59,802 bases of DNA from SAR86 cluster bacterium (GTDB lineage: Bacteria; Pseudomonadota; Gammaproteobacteria; Magnimaribacterales; D2472), in the NCBI GenBank assembly GCA_004212975.1, contig SHBF01000003.1:1-59802 (forward strand), given 5' to 3'. Every line of letters begins with the position of its first letter. The stretch's first letter is position 1. A program made the translations under genes and the position numbers. Shown piece by piece: positions 39,827-50,542 of this stretch. A model generated the notes under the pieces. It worked only from the letters and a program-made list of their open reading frames with translations. It searched no databases and was not told the origin of the DNA.

Positions 39827-40665
39827 TTAGACGCTGTTCTCTCAGCTGATTGAAGCGTTTGAAGAATCAACGTATTAATTGTCATTGGTCCTACTCCTCC
39901 AGGCACTGGTGTATATGCGCTTGCAATTTTTTCAATATTATCAAGATCAATATCTCCGCATTTTTCTGGATGGTAACCAGCATCGATAACAATCGCATCT
40001 TTTTTAATCCAATCAGATTTTATAAATTTAGGTATTCCAACAGCCCCAACTATTAAATCTGCATTTTTAATTATTAAATCTAGATTTCTAGTTCTTGAAT
40101 GACATATTGTCACTGTAGCATTCATATTTAAAAGCATCATTGCCATTGGCTTGCCCAAAATTGGACTCCTACCAACAACGACAGCATTTAAGCCTTCTAT
40201 TTTAATATTATGATGATTAATTAATCTCATAATTCCAGCAGGTGTACATGAGCCATAAGCATCAAGCCCCATTGACATGTTTCCAAAGCCCAGGCAGGTA
40301 ACTCCATCTACATCTTTATTAATATCTATTTCATCAAAACACAATCTTTCATCAATTTGAGATGGAACTGGATGTTGAAGCAAAATGCCATGAACATTCA
40401 CATCATTATTTAAACTTCTAATTTTTTCTAAAAGTTCTTCAGTAGTTGTATCTTCAGATAATTCAACAGCTATAGATTTTATACCTACTCTCGCACAGGT
40501 ATTTCTTTTCATTTTCACATAGGTTTCAGAAGCCGGATCATTACCAACAAGAATAGTTGCTAAAGTTGGCTTTATATTTTTTGATGACAATTCTTGAACC
40601 TTCTTCTTTATAGATTCTTCAGAAATTCTTGATAGCTCTTTACCGTCTAATATTATTGCAGACAT
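39823..40665 (-). CDS. folD: bifunctional methylenetetrahydrofolate dehydrogenase/cyclohydrolase
   Basis: [68 protein letters not shown]. Confidence 0.97.
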   Translation of the reverse strand: MSAIILDGKELSRISEESIKKKVQELSSKNIKPTLATILVGNDPASETYVKMKRNTCARVGIKSIAVELSEDTTTEELLEKIRSLNNDVNVHGILLQHPVPSQIDERLCFDEIDINKDVDGVTCLGFGNMSMGLDAYGSCTPAGIMRLINHHNIKIEGLNAVVVGRSPILGKPMAMMLLNMNATVTICHSRTRNLDLIIKNADLIVGAVGIPKFIKSDWIKKDAIVIDAGYHPEKCGDIDLDNIEKIASAYTPVPGGVGPMTINTLILQTLQSAERTASN

Positions 40666-40744
40666 AATGTTATTATCTCATTAATTGATATTTATGCCCA
40701 TGAAGATTGCTTATTTATTATATTAACTTTAATATTTGCATCCT

Positions 40745-40821
40745 CGGGGTATAGCGCAGTCTGGTAGCGCACTCGCTTTGGGAGCGAGTGGTCGTAAGTT
40801 CGAATCTTACTACCCCGACCA
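40745..40821 (+). tRNA. tRNA-Pro(UGG)
   Basis: CGGGGTA..TACCCCG-A-CCA, anticodon arm CTCGC-TTTGGGA-GCGAG. Confidence 0.95.
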
Positions 40822-40822
40822 A

Positions 40823-40899
<77 letters not shown>

Positions 40900-40909
40900 T
40901 TTTTTTGAT

Positions 40910-41842
40910 ATGTATAAAATTGCTACTTTATATAAATTTTCGAGGATTCAAAATCCACTAAAAACTCATAAAGACATCTGTTCAAATTTAAAAGAACTTA
41001 ACATTAAAGGAACAATTCTTGTTGGTGAGGAGGGTCTCAATGGAACGATTTGTGCGACTAGTGAAAAAAAATTAAGTAAAGCAATTAAGTATTTACAAAG
41101 TATAGATGGCTTTGATGCTTTGGATGTAAAGTATTCTTCATCAGAAAAAAATCCCTTTGTAAGAATGAAAGTTAAATTAAAAAAAGAAATTGTAACAATT
41201 GGAGATAATTCAATAGATCCAACAGAAGAGGTTGGTGAATATGTTGACCCAAATAACTGGAACAAATTAATTGATGATAAAAACACAATTTTAATTGATA
41301 CAAGAAATAACTATGAATATTCAATAGGGACTTTTAAAAACTCTATAAATCCTCATACAAATAAATTTAGAGAATTTCCAAAATGGATAAAAAAACAAAA
41401 GTTTTCCAATAAGGACAAAGAATCAAAAAATATAGCTATGTTTTGCACTGGTGGAATTAGATGTGAAAAAGCTTCTTCGTTGATGAAAAATCAAGGGTTT
41501 AAGAATGTTTACCATCTCAAAGGGGGAATATTGAAATATTTTGAATTAGTCCCTGAAGAGCAAAGCAAATGGCAGGGAGAGTGTTTTGTATTTGATGATA
41601 GAGTTTCTGTAAAACATGACTTATCTGAGGGAACATATGATATGTGTCATGGATGCAGAATGCCAATTACTGAAAAAGATAAAACTTCTAAAAAATATAT
41701 CAAAGGTGTATCTTGTTTAAAGTGTTTTGATAAAACAACTGAAGAACAAAAATCGAGATACATGAGCAGACAAAAACAAGTAGACTTGGCAAAAAAAAGA
41801 AATCAGCGACATATTGGACCTAAAGAGGAGGTATTTAATTAA
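40910..41842 (+). CDS. trhO: rhodanese-domain tRNA uridine(34) hydroxylase TrhO (YceA-like)
   Basis: GTILVGEEGLNGTI, rhodanese MFCTGGIRCEKASSLM, CHGCRMPI; start at MYKIATLYKF (ORF track starts inside tRNA-Arg). Confidence 0.92.
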   Translation: MYKIATLYKFSRIQNPLKTHKDICSNLKELNIKGTILVGEEGLNGTICATSEKKLSKAIKYLQSIDGFDALDVKYSSSEKNPFVRMKVKLKKEIVTIGDNSIDPTEEVGEYVDPNNWNKLIDDKNTILIDTRNNYEYSIGTFKNSINPHTNKFREFPKWIKKQKFSNKDKESKNIAMFCTGGIRCEKASSLMKNQGFKNVYHLKGGILKYFELVPEEQSKWQGECFVFDDRVSVKHDLSEGTYDMCHGCRMPITEKDKTSKKYIKGVSCLKCFDKTTEEQKSRYMSRQKQVDLAKKRNQRHIGPKEEVFN

Positions 41843-41847
41843 TTATT

Positions 41848-42489
41848 ATGGAATATCCAATTTTATATTCATTTATTAGATGTCCATATGCAATGAGAGC
41901 AAGAATGGCATTAAAACTGACTAATACAAAATGCGAAATAAGAGAAGTGAGGCTAAACAATAAGCCTAAGCAAATGATAGACAAATCTCCCAAAGGAACC
42001 GTCCCAGTGTTAGTCCTTCAGAAAGAAGTAATTGATGAGAGTAATGACATAATTGAATGGGCTCTCAGCTCAAACAATATATTTGATGGAAATATAGATC
42101 ATGATCAAATAGATTTAACAAACAATTTAATTGAACTTTTTGATTCTAAATTTAAATATAATCTTGACAGATATAAGTACGCGACTAGATATAAAAATAT
42201 TGATAAAGACAAACACAAGATAGAGTGTTTAGATATTTTAATTAATTTAGAAAATGTAATCTCAAACGACGGATGGATTCTTGGGAGCAAAATTAATAAA
42301 TTAGACATATCAATCCTGCCTTTTATTCGACAGTTTAGAATTGCAGACATTGAATGGTTTGATAAGCAAAATAAAATTAAAGGAATCCAAAAAATTTTAT
42401 TTAATTTCCTTGATTCAAACCTATTCAAAGAAGTAATGTACAAATATGATGTATGGGAAGAAAATGCTGAACCACAATTTTTTCCTTAA
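41848..42489 (+). CDS. glutathione S-transferase-like protein
   Basis: N-terminal thioredoxin-fold YSFIRCPYAMRARMALKL, PKGTVPVLVLQKEVIDESNDIIEW. Confidence 0.85.
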   Translation: MEYPILYSFIRCPYAMRARMALKLTNTKCEIREVRLNNKPKQMIDKSPKGTVPVLVLQKEVIDESNDIIEWALSSNNIFDGNIDHDQIDLTNNLIELFDSKFKYNLDRYKYATRYKNIDKDKHKIECLDILINLENVISNDGWILGSKINKLDISILPFIRQFRIADIEWFDKQNKIKGIQKILFNFLDSNLFKEVMYKYDVWEENAEPQFFP

Positions 42490-42543
42490 AAGAAATCAAA
42501 AAATAGATAATAATTTTATTTAAACTATAATACCGAATCTTGT

Positions 42544-42621
42544 GGCGGGCGTAGCTCAGTTGGTTAGAGCGCTGGATTGTGGCTCCGGAGGCCGTGGGTT
42601 CGAACCCCATCGCTCGCCCCA
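42544..42621 (+). tRNA. tRNA-His(GUG)
   Basis: G-1 paired to C73, GCGGGCG..CGCTCGC, anticodon arm CTGGA-TTGTGGC-TCCGG, encoded CCA. Confidence 0.95.
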
Positions 42622-42638
42622 GTTTTGAGAGAAAAATA

Positions 42639-43934
42639 ATGAAAGTAAGTATTAAAAAATTAAAAGATCTTGAAAGGAAGATTTTAGTTACAATTCCAGT
42701 TAATGAATATGAATTAAAATTTTCTACAAAATTAAAAAACATTAGAACTAAAGCTAAAGTTGATGGATTTAGGAAGGGCAATGTGCCAAATGAAGTTTTA
42801 GAACAGAAGTATGGAGCTTCTATGCATAATGAAGTTATTAACGAACTTATTCAAGAGACATATCCAAAAGCAATATCAGAAAATAACATAAGACCTGCAT
42901 CATCACCTCAGATTTCAATTGATTCTGAAGATCCAAAAAAACCTTTATCTTATAGTGCAATTATAGAAGTATTTCCTGAAATTAAACCCAAGCTATCAAG
43001 GTGGACAAATTATGAAGAGTTTGAAATCGAGGTTGAGGAGAATGACATAAATCTTGCAATAGATGATATCAAAAAGAGATATGGAGATTGGAATGATGTG
43101 CAAAGAGAGGCAAGATTAGATGATCAGGTTGTAATTGATTTCATAGGAAAAATTGATGGTAAAGAATTTGAAGGTAATACTGCAAATGACTTTAAGTTAG
43201 TATTAGGAAGCAAATCAATGATTCCAGGATTTGAAGATAGCATTATTGGGAAAAAACCATCTAAGTTTTCAATAGAATGTACCTTTCCTGAAGACTATTT
43301 CAAAAAAGATTTAGCAGGCGTTAAGGCTGAATTTGAAATTAATCTTAAAGATGTTCAAGAAATGAAAGAGGCAAATATTGATAAAGATCTTTTTGATAAA
43401 CTTCAAATGGAAATTAAAGACAAATCAGAATTCAAGAATGAAATCACATCTCGAATGAAAAATGAGGTTGCAACTCAAGAGAAAGAACTTACTAAAGAGT
43501 CAATGTATGAAACACTGTTAAAAACAAATAACTTTAAAATTCCTAATGCTACAGTTAATCAACAAGCAGATTTGATGCGCAAAGATGCGTTGATGAGAAT
43601 TGGACATAGCGAAGATAATGCTGGCGATGATCTTTTTCCTATTGAGAGCTTTATGGAAAAAGCTGAAAAAAGAGTAAAACTTGACTTACTATTTGCTGAG
43701 TTAGTTAATCACTTTGATATTAAAGTAGAAAAACAGAATATTGATGATTTTATAGATAAGGAGTCAAAAAGATATAAGGATCCTGAACAATATAAAAAAT
43801 GGATAACTGGTCAACCGCAGCAATTAGAGCAATTTAAAATGATTGTGTTAGAAAAACAATTAGTTGAAAAATTAGAAAATGTTCTTAAATCAAAGAAGAA
43901 AGTGATAAAATTTTCAGAATTAGCAAATAGATAA
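42639..43934 (+). CDS. tig: trigger factor
   Basis: Starts MKVSIKKLKDLERKILVTIP; VDGFRKGNVPNEVLEQKYG, DQVVIDFIGKIDGKEFEGN. Confidence 0.94.
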   Translation: MKVSIKKLKDLERKILVTIPVNEYELKFSTKLKNIRTKAKVDGFRKGNVPNEVLEQKYGASMHNEVINELIQETYPKAISENNIRPASSPQISIDSEDPKKPLSYSAIIEVFPEIKPKLSRWTNYEEFEIEVEENDINLAIDDIKKRYGDWNDVQREARLDDQVVIDFIGKIDGKEFEGNTANDFKLVLGSKSMIPGFEDSIIGKKPSKFSIECTFPEDYFKKDLAGVKAEFEINLKDVQEMKEANIDKDLFDKLQMEIKDKSEFKNEITSRMKNEVATQEKELTKESMYETLLKTNNFKIPNATVNQQADLMRKDALMRIGHSEDNAGDDLFPIESFMEKAEKRVKLDLLFAELVNHFDIKVEKQNIDDFIDKESKRYKDPEQYKKWITGQPQQLEQFKMIVLEKQLVEKLENVLKSKKKVIKFSELANR

Positions 43935-43940
43935 TTTTAT

Positions 43941-44540
43941 ATGGAAGATATTAAATCAGCGCTTATACCAATGGTAATTGAACAGACTCCTAGAGGTGAG
44001 AGGTCGTTTGATATTTATTCACGTCTTTTAAAAGAAAGAGTTATATTTCTATCTGGGCCTATTGATGACTACATCTCTAATTTGGTTGTTGCTCAATTAT
44101 TATTTTTGGAGTCAGAGAATCCAGAAAAAGATATATCCATATACATTAATTCACCCGGTGGAAGTATCTCTGCAGGACTTGCAATATATGACACCATGCA
44201 ATTTGTTTCTCCATCAATCTCTACGATGTGCATTGGACAGGCTGCAAGCATGGGAGCATTGTTGCTAGCAGGAGGCGACAATAAAAAGAGGTTTGCTTTA
44301 CCTAATTCAAGAATAATGATTCACCAACCTTTGGGCGGATTTCAAGGTCAAGCATCTGACTTTGAAATTCATGCAAAGGAAATTTTGCATATGAAAAAAA
44401 TAGTTAATGAAATATTAGCAAAACATACTGGTCAAACTATAAAGAAAATTGAAAAAGATACTGACAGAGATAATTTCCTAGATGCAAATTCTGCAAAAGC
44501 ATATGGTATTGTTGATAAAATATTAGAGGAAAGAAAATAA
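43941..44540 (+). CDS. clpP: ATP-dependent Clp protease proteolytic subunit
   Basis: [41 protein letters not shown]. Confidence 0.97.
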   Translation: MEDIKSALIPMVIEQTPRGERSFDIYSRLLKERVIFLSGPIDDYISNLVVAQLLFLESENPEKDISIYINSPGGSISAGLAIYDTMQFVSPSISTMCIGQAASMGALLLAGGDNKKRFALPNSRIMIHQPLGGFQGQASDFEIHAKEILHMKKIVNEILAKHTGQTIKKIEKDTDRDNFLDANSAKAYGIVDKILEERK

Positions 44541-44544
44541 TACA

Positions 44545-45801
44545 ATGAGTAACGAAGCACAAACTGATAAATTGAATTGCTCTTTCTGTGGAAAGGTTCA
44601 AGATGAGGTAAAAAAATTAATTGCTGGACCTAGTGTTTATATTTGTAATGAATGTGTAGATCTTTGTAATGACATCATTGAAGAAGAGATTAAAAATGAT
44701 GAAGAGTCACCATATGATCAATCTTTATCACCTCTTGAAATATACAATCAACTTGATGAGTACGTTATTGGTCAAGAAAAAGCAAAAAAGGTTTTATCAG
44801 TAGCTGTTTATAATCATTATAAGAGGCTTAGAAAAGGAAAATCTAAAGACAATGTTGAGCTTCAAAAAAGTAATGTCCTACTTCTAGGGCCAACAGGAAG
44901 TGGAAAAACATTATTAGCTCAAACTTTAGCAAAAATACTTAATGTTCCGTTCACTATTGCAGATGCTACTACATTGACTGAAGCTGGTTATGTTGGCGAG
45001 GACGTTGAAAATATTATTCAAAAACTACTTCAAAAAGCTGACTACGATCCTGAAAAAGCTGAGTTAGGAATTGTTTACATAGATGAGATAGATAAAATTG
45101 CACGAAAATCCGATAATCCATCTATTACAAGAGATGTTTCAGGGGAAGGTGTTCAGCAAGCTCTTCTTAAGTTAATAGAAGGAACTGTGGCATCAATTCC
45201 TCCCCAAGGTGGAAGAAAACATCCACAGCAAGAGTTTATTCAAATCAACACATCTAATATTCTATTTATTTGTGGTGGAGCTTTTTCTGGACTAAACAAA
45301 GTTATAGAGCAAAGAACAAATAAAACAGGTATTGGTTTTAGTGCTGATGTAGACACTCAATCAAATGTAAGCAAGATAGGAAAAAACATTGATGATCTTG
45401 AGCCAGCGGATCTTGTTAAATATGGCCTAATTCCAGAATTTGTTGGAAGGTTGCCAGTAATATCTAATCTTCATGAACTTGATGAAGATGCTCTTGTAAG
45501 AATTCTTAAAGAGCCTAAAAATGCTTTGGTTAATCAGTATAGCCATTTATTTGAAATTGATGATGTTGAATTATCATTCCGAGATGAAGCACTTAAAGAA
45601 ATTGCAAAACAAGCTATTAAAAGAAAAACAGGTGCAAGAGGACTTCGGTCAATTATGGAAGATATATTAATGGATACTATGTTTGATCTTCCTAATGTTG
45701 ACTTGGAGAAAGTTATTATTGACGAAAAAGCAGTTATTAATAGATCTGAACCTATAAAATTATTAAAAACTAAATCAAAAAAAACCTCATCAGGTAATTG
45801 A
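44545..45801 (+). CDS. clpX: ATP-dependent Clp protease ATP-binding subunit ClpX
   Basis: Zn finger [50 protein letters not shown]. Confidence 0.98.
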   Translation: MSNEAQTDKLNCSFCGKVQDEVKKLIAGPSVYICNECVDLCNDIIEEEIKNDEESPYDQSLSPLEIYNQLDEYVIGQEKAKKVLSVAVYNHYKRLRKGKSKDNVELQKSNVLLLGPTGSGKTLLAQTLAKILNVPFTIADATTLTEAGYVGEDVENIIQKLLQKADYDPEKAELGIVYIDEIDKIARKSDNPSITRDVSGEGVQQALLKLIEGTVASIPPQGGRKHPQQEFIQINTSNILFICGGAFSGLNKVIEQRTNKTGIGFSADVDTQSNVSKIGKNIDDLEPADLVKYGLIPEFVGRLPVISNLHELDEDALVRILKEPKNALVNQYSHLFEIDDVELSFRDEALKEIAKQAIKRKTGARGLRSIMEDILMDTMFDLPNVDLEKVIIDEKAVINRSEPIKLLKTKSKKTSSGN

Positions 45802-45824
45802 TATTTACCTAATTATCCCTATAT
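45797..45824 (+). promoter_or_regulatory. sigma32-like promoter for lon overlapping the clpX stop codon
   Basis: ATTGATA-N13-CCCTATAT; the -10 ends 7 nt before lon ATG. Confidence 0.45.
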
Positions 45825-45831
45825 TTAATCT

Positions 45832-48228
45832 ATGAGTAAGATTAAATCCGATTTGCCTTTAATACCCCTTAGAGATGTTGTAGTTTTTCCTGGAATAGTG
45901 ACAACACTTTTTGTTGGAAGGGCAAAGTCTGTAGAAGCTTTAAATATTGCTATGAATTCCAACAAGAAATTGGTATTAGTAAGTCAAAAAGATGCAGGCA
46001 ATGAAGACCCTAAAGTTGAAGATATTTATCAGTATGCTTCCATAAGTAACTTATTACAGCTAATCAAACTACCTGATGGCACTATGAAAGTTTTAGTAGA
46101 AGGCTTTAAAAGGTGTTCTATTGATAAGATTATTGAAAAAGATTCATATACTATTGCAAGAGTTACTGAAGAGGATGATCTTCCTTTAAAAGAAAATGAT
46201 TCTAAGAATTTAGTTAGATTAATTAAAGCAAAATTCGAAGACTACATTAGTGTTACAAAAAGAATTCCTCCTGAAATAGTTTCAACAGTAGATTCATTAG
46301 ATGAGTTATCAAGATTAATGGATACAATTACTGGACACCTTCCAATTGAAACCTCAAAGAAACAAGAAATTCTAGAAACAGTTGATCTTAAAGAAAGAGC
46401 TGAAAAAGTTTTAACTTTTATAGAATCACAGCTAGATGTAGTAGATGTTGAAAAAAAGGTTCGAGATAGAGTCAAAAAGCAAATGGAAAAATCACAAAGA
46501 GAATACTATCTCAATGAGCAAATTAAAGCTGCACAAAAAGAGCTCGGTGAAATAGGTGAAGAGGGTGATGAACTAGAGAATCTTGAGAAAAAAATTTACG
46601 AAGTAGGTATGACAAAAGAAGCCTTAAAAAAAGCAAAGAGTGAACTCGCAAAATTTAAACATATGGCACCTTCTTCAGCTGAGGCTTCAGTTGTAAGAAC
46701 TTATCTCGATTGTCTTGTGGATGTACCATGGAAAAAGAAGTCTAAGGTTAAAACTGATATAAAAGCTTCGATGGAAATTCTTGAAGAAGACCACTATGGT
46801 CTTGAAGAGGTAAAAGAAAGGATCGTAGAGTATTTAGCTGTTCAAAAAAGAGTTAAGTCAATGAAAGCTCCTGTATTATGTCTTGTTGGCCCTCCAGGCG
46901 TAGGTAAAACATCTTTAGGTGAGTCTATTGCTAGGGCTACTAATAGAAAGTTTGTAAGAATGTCACTTGGTGGTGTAAGAGATGAGTCTGAGATTAGGGG
47001 GCATAGAAGAACTTATATAGGTTCAATGCCTGGAAAAATTATTCAAAAACTTTCAAAAATAGGTGTAAAAAATCCATTATTTCTTTTAGATGAAATTGAT
47101 AAAATTGGCATGGATCATAGAGGGGACCCTGCATCTGCATTGTTGGAAGTTCTTGATCCTGAACAAAATAATACTTTTAGTGATCACTATCTTGAGGTTG
47201 ACTATGACTTGTCAGAAGTTATGTTTGTTTGTACGGCCAATAGCTTGAACATTCCAACACCTCTTTTAGATAGAATGGAAATTATCAGAATTCCTGGTTA
47301 CATAGAAGATGAAAAAATCAATATTGCAGAAAAGTATTTATTGCCTAAGCAAATGAAACGAAACGGATTGAAAGATGAAGAAATTAAATTAAACAAAAAT
47401 GTGATTCTTTCATTGATTAGATACTATACTCGGGAGGCTGGTGTTAGAGGTCTTGAAAGACAAATAGCAAGAATTTTGAGAAAGATCGTTAAGGAAAGAT
47501 TGGTAGATAGTTCGACTAAACAAAAACCTACGTCTATTTCATCTAAAAATCTTGAAAAATACTCTGGGGTTAAGAAATTCAAATATGGAGTTGCAGAAAA
47601 AGATAATGCTGTGGGACAAGTAACTGGTCTAGCTTGGACTGAAGTAGGGGGCGAACTTTTAACGATTGAAGCCTCAAATATTGATGGTAAAGGAAGAGTT
47701 ATTAAAACTGGTTCTTTGGGTGATGTAATGCAGGAATCAATACAAGCAGCACTTACAGTAGTTCGTTCAAGAGCAGAATCTCTTGGAATTCAACCAAATT
47801 TTTATGAGAAATATGATGTGCACATTCATGTGCCGGAGGGAGCAACTCCAAAAGATGGTCCAAGTGCTGGTGGTGCAATGGCCATCTCTTTAATTTCAAT
47901 CTTTACAGGTATTCCGGTTAGAGCAGATACTGCAATGACAGGAGAAATAACATTAAGAGGCCAAATATTAAAAATTGGTGGATTAAAAGAAAAATTACTT
48001 GCTGCTAAAAGAGGTGGAATTAAAAATGTAATTATACCTAAGGAGAATGAACCTGATCTTCAAGAAATTCCTAAACAAATTACCAAATCACTTAACATCA
48101 TTCCAGTAGAATGGATTGATGAAGTTATTTCAGCAGCTTTAGTTGAGGAGCCAACTCCTAATAATAAAAAAATTAAGAGTCAAAAGTCTAAAACTTCTAG
48201 AAAATCTGAAAGTAAACAAGCTCACTAA
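45832..48228 (+). CDS. lon: ATP-dependent protease Lon
   Basis: LPLIPLRDVVVFPGIV, GPPGVGKTSLGESIARAT, PKDGPSAGGAMAISL (catalytic S), K dyad region. Confidence 0.98.
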   Translation: MSKIKSDLPLIPLRDVVVFPGIVTTLFVGRAKSVEALNIAMNSNKKLVLVSQKDAGNEDPKVEDIYQYASISNLLQLIKLPDGTMKVLVEGFKRCSIDKIIEKDSYTIARVTEEDDLPLKENDSKNLVRLIKAKFEDYISVTKRIPPEIVSTVDSLDELSRLMDTITGHLPIETSKKQEILETVDLKERAEKVLTFIESQLDVVDVEKKVRDRVKKQMEKSQREYYLNEQIKAAQKELGEIGEEGDELENLEKKIYEVGMTKEALKKAKSELAKFKHMAPSSAEASVVRTYLDCLVDVPWKKKSKVKTDIKASMEILEEDHYGLEEVKERIVEYLAVQKRVKSMKAPVLCLVGPPGVGKTSLGESIARATNRKFVRMSLGGVRDESEIRGHRRTYIGSMPGKIIQKLSKIGVKNPLFLLDEIDKIGMDHRGDPASALLEVLDPEQNNTFSDHYLEVDYDLSEVMFVCTANSLNIPTPLLDRMEIIRIPGYIEDEKINIAEKYLLPKQMKRNGLKDEEIKLNKNVILSLIRYYTREAGVRGLERQIARILRKIVKERLVDSSTKQKPTSISSKNLEKYSGVKKFKYGVAEKDNAVGQVTGLAWTEVGGELLTIEASNIDGKGRVIKTGSLGDVMQESIQAALTVVRSRAESLGIQPNFYEKYDVHIHVPEGATPKDGPSAGGAMAISLISIFTGIPVRADTAMTGEITLRGQILKIGGLKEKLLAAKRGGIKNVIIPKENEPDLQEIPKQITKSLNIIPVEWIDEVISAALVEEPTPNNKKIKSQKSKTSRKSESKQAH

Positions 48229-48316
48229 AACCCTTTATTTACTTGACTTTTAGCTGTAAAAAGCTTTTCATAGAGATGTATTTATTAAATAAATTTACAC
48301 AGAGGAGTACATAAAT

Positions 48317-48595
48317 ATGAATAAATCAGATTTAGTTGATGCAGTTGCAGGAAGTGCAGATATGTCAAAAGCTGAAGCAGGTCGAGCTGTTGATGCTGTT
48401 TTAGATGGAATATCAGGTGCTTTAGGCAAAGGGGATTCAGTGGCGCTTGTAGGTTTTGGAACATTTTCGGTAAGACATAGAGCTGCTAGAGAAGGAAGAA
48501 ATCCACAAACTGGTGCTGCAATGCACATTCCAGCATCTAAAGTCCCAGGCTTTAAAGCAGGTAAAGGTTTAAAAGATATGGTAAAAAATAGTTAA
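48317..48595 (+). CDS. hupB: DNA-binding protein HU
   Basis: [52 protein letters not shown]. Confidence 0.95.
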   Translation: MNKSDLVDAVAGSADMSKAEAGRAVDAVLDGISGALGKGDSVALVGFGTFSVRHRAAREGRNPQTGAAMHIPASKVPGFKAGKGLKDMVKNS

Positions 48596-48610
48596 AAAAT
48601 TTTTTACTTT

Positions 48611-48638
48611 AAAAAGGGTGCTTATGCACCCTTTTTTT
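48611..48638 (+). terminator. Rho-independent terminator after hupB
   Basis: AAAAAGGGTGC-TTAT-GCACCCTTTTTTT. Confidence 0.9.
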
Positions 48639-48657
48639 ATTCTATAATATCGGCACT

Positions 48658-50532
48658 ATGATGGACTCACTAAGAAATTTTTTATCAGGACCAGGAGGCA
48701 TAGTTGTAATACTGTTACTTGGTCTTCCCTTTGTTTTTTTAGGAACAGGTTCCCTTGGATCAGGATTTTCAGGATCTTTTGGAAGTATTAATGGCGAAGA
48801 TGTTACTGAAACAGACGTTGCTTTGGCCTCTAGTTCCGCAGTTCAAAGGTTTCAAAGCATTTATGGTGAAGATTTTGACTTTAATATGTTGGATGAGGAT
48901 TTTAAAAATCAAAGTATTAAACAAGAACTAATACTACAAAAAGTTTTATTAGCAGAAGCGAGATCATTAGGATTTATTAATGATTCAACAAGAAACGAAA
49001 CTAAAAAGGCGATTATTCAAAGTCCCATTTTTCAAATCGATGGAATTTTTGACGAAGGGGTATATGAAGCTCAAGTTAACTCTAATGGCTTTACAAAAGA
49101 AGGTTATATAGATGTAATGACAGATTTTACTGCATCAGATCTATATAGAGGCTCTCTTAATACTGTGAGCTTCATAACACAAAAAGAGTTGCAAGATTTA
49201 GCAGAATTATTTGAAAAATCGTCTGATTTAAATTTTATAAAAATTGATTTCGCTGGTCTTGAAGACAAAATCACTAATACTTCATCAGAACTATTAGATT
49301 ATTATAATGAGAACGAAATACTTTTTTATTCTGATGAACAAAGAAGTTTTGAATATATTACATTATTACAATCTGATTATGCAGACTCAGTTCAAGTTCC
49401 CAATGATTACCTCACTAATTCATATAATCAATATTTAATAAATTTTGAAAATAGCGCACAAATTAGAATATCTCATATCATGATTGAAAAGGTTAATTAT
49501 GACTCAAGAGATGACGCTTTGGCTTCAATTGAAAATGTGCAAAATCTCTTAAATGAGGGCAATGAGTTTTCTAGCGTTGCTAAAAATTACAGTGAGGATA
49601 TTGTTACCAAAGATGTTGGTGGCGATTTGGAGTATTTTGAAAAAGATATTTTTCCACCTCAATTTGATGAAGCATTATCAAATCTGGAGTTAAATGAAAT
49701 TAGTGGCATAGTAGAACTCGATGAAACTTTTCATATCTTAAAAGTTACTGAAAAAACATTTCAAGAGCCAATGACAGAAGATGAGCTTAAAGAAAACCTC
49801 ATAAATGAACTAATTGAAACTGAATCTTTTGCATTAATGCAAGACGATTTAGATGAAACTGAAAATTTAATTATAGAAAACAGTTCGCTTAAAGATATTT
49901 CTGAAGTTCTTAATAAAAAAATTAATCGTACAAATCTTTATTCAACTCTTACTTATGAGTTTGATTTAACAGATCCTGAAATTAAAGATTATCTATTTTC
50001 TTCAGAAGCTAATATTGATAAACCTTATGCAATTGAGTTATCTGATAGAGTAATAATTATGTCAGTAAATATGATTAAAGAGCCTGAACTTCAGAATTAT
50101 GATTCTGTGGAAGTTGAAGTGAACAAAAAGCTCTCTAATCTCAAAGCAATAGAAAAAATTAGTCTATTAAGTGATGAATTAAATTTAATTGAAAATTTAG
50201 ACGATAAACAAAAATTTATTGACACATACACTTATGTTACGGAGGAATCTTTCGTAGGTGTTAAAAGAAATTCTTCACTAATGCCAAGAGAAGTTTTAAC
50301 AGAAGTATTTAATAATAAAAGTGGTTCTGAGATTACAGTCACTGCAAGCAACGGAGATAAATATATAATTGATATTAATAAATTTAATCTTCCAGATGAT
50401 TCAGAAATCGATGATATATTAAATGAATATACTTCCTTTAGTGAGAATGTATTAATTACAAAAATGTCTCAAATAATTAATGAAGATGTTTTTGATAAAG
50501 CAAGAGTAAATTTGAGCAATTTAGCTTTGTAA
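48658..50532 (+). CDS. ppiD: peptidylprolyl isomerase / periplasmic folding chaperone PpiD-like
   Basis: N-terminal TM anchor, SurA-N-like region, parvulin domain IRISHIMIEK..VAKNYSEDIVTKDVGGDLEYF; downstream of hupB. Confidence 0.88.
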   Translation: MMDSLRNFLSGPGGIVVILLLGLPFVFLGTGSLGSGFSGSFGSINGEDVTETDVALASSSAVQRFQSIYGEDFDFNMLDEDFKNQSIKQELILQKVLLAEARSLGFINDSTRNETKKAIIQSPIFQIDGIFDEGVYEAQVNSNGFTKEGYIDVMTDFTASDLYRGSLNTVSFITQKELQDLAELFEKSSDLNFIKIDFAGLEDKITNTSSELLDYYNENEILFYSDEQRSFEYITLLQSDYADSVQVPNDYLTNSYNQYLINFENSAQIRISHIMIEKVNYDSRDDALASIENVQNLLNEGNEFSSVAKNYSEDIVTKDVGGDLEYFEKDIFPPQFDEALSNLELNEISGIVELDETFHILKVTEKTFQEPMTEDELKENLINELIETESFALMQDDLDETENLIIENSSLKDISEVLNKKINRTNLYSTLTYEFDLTDPEIKDYLFSSEANIDKPYAIELSDRVIIMSVNMIKEPELQNYDSVEVEVNKKLSNLKAIEKISLLSDELNLIENLDDKQKFIDTYTYVTEESFVGVKRNSSLMPREVLTEVFNNKSGSEITVTASNGDKYIIDINKFNLPDDSEIDDILNEYTSFSENVLITKMSQIINEDVFDKARVNLSNLAL

Positions 50533-50542
50533 GGATTTTATT

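Noticed and set aside
42425-42781. 118-aa minus-strand ORF containing GRAMGFEPTASGATIQRSNQLSYARHK
   Set aside because: Antisense of tRNA-His plus parts of the flanking genes; spurious.
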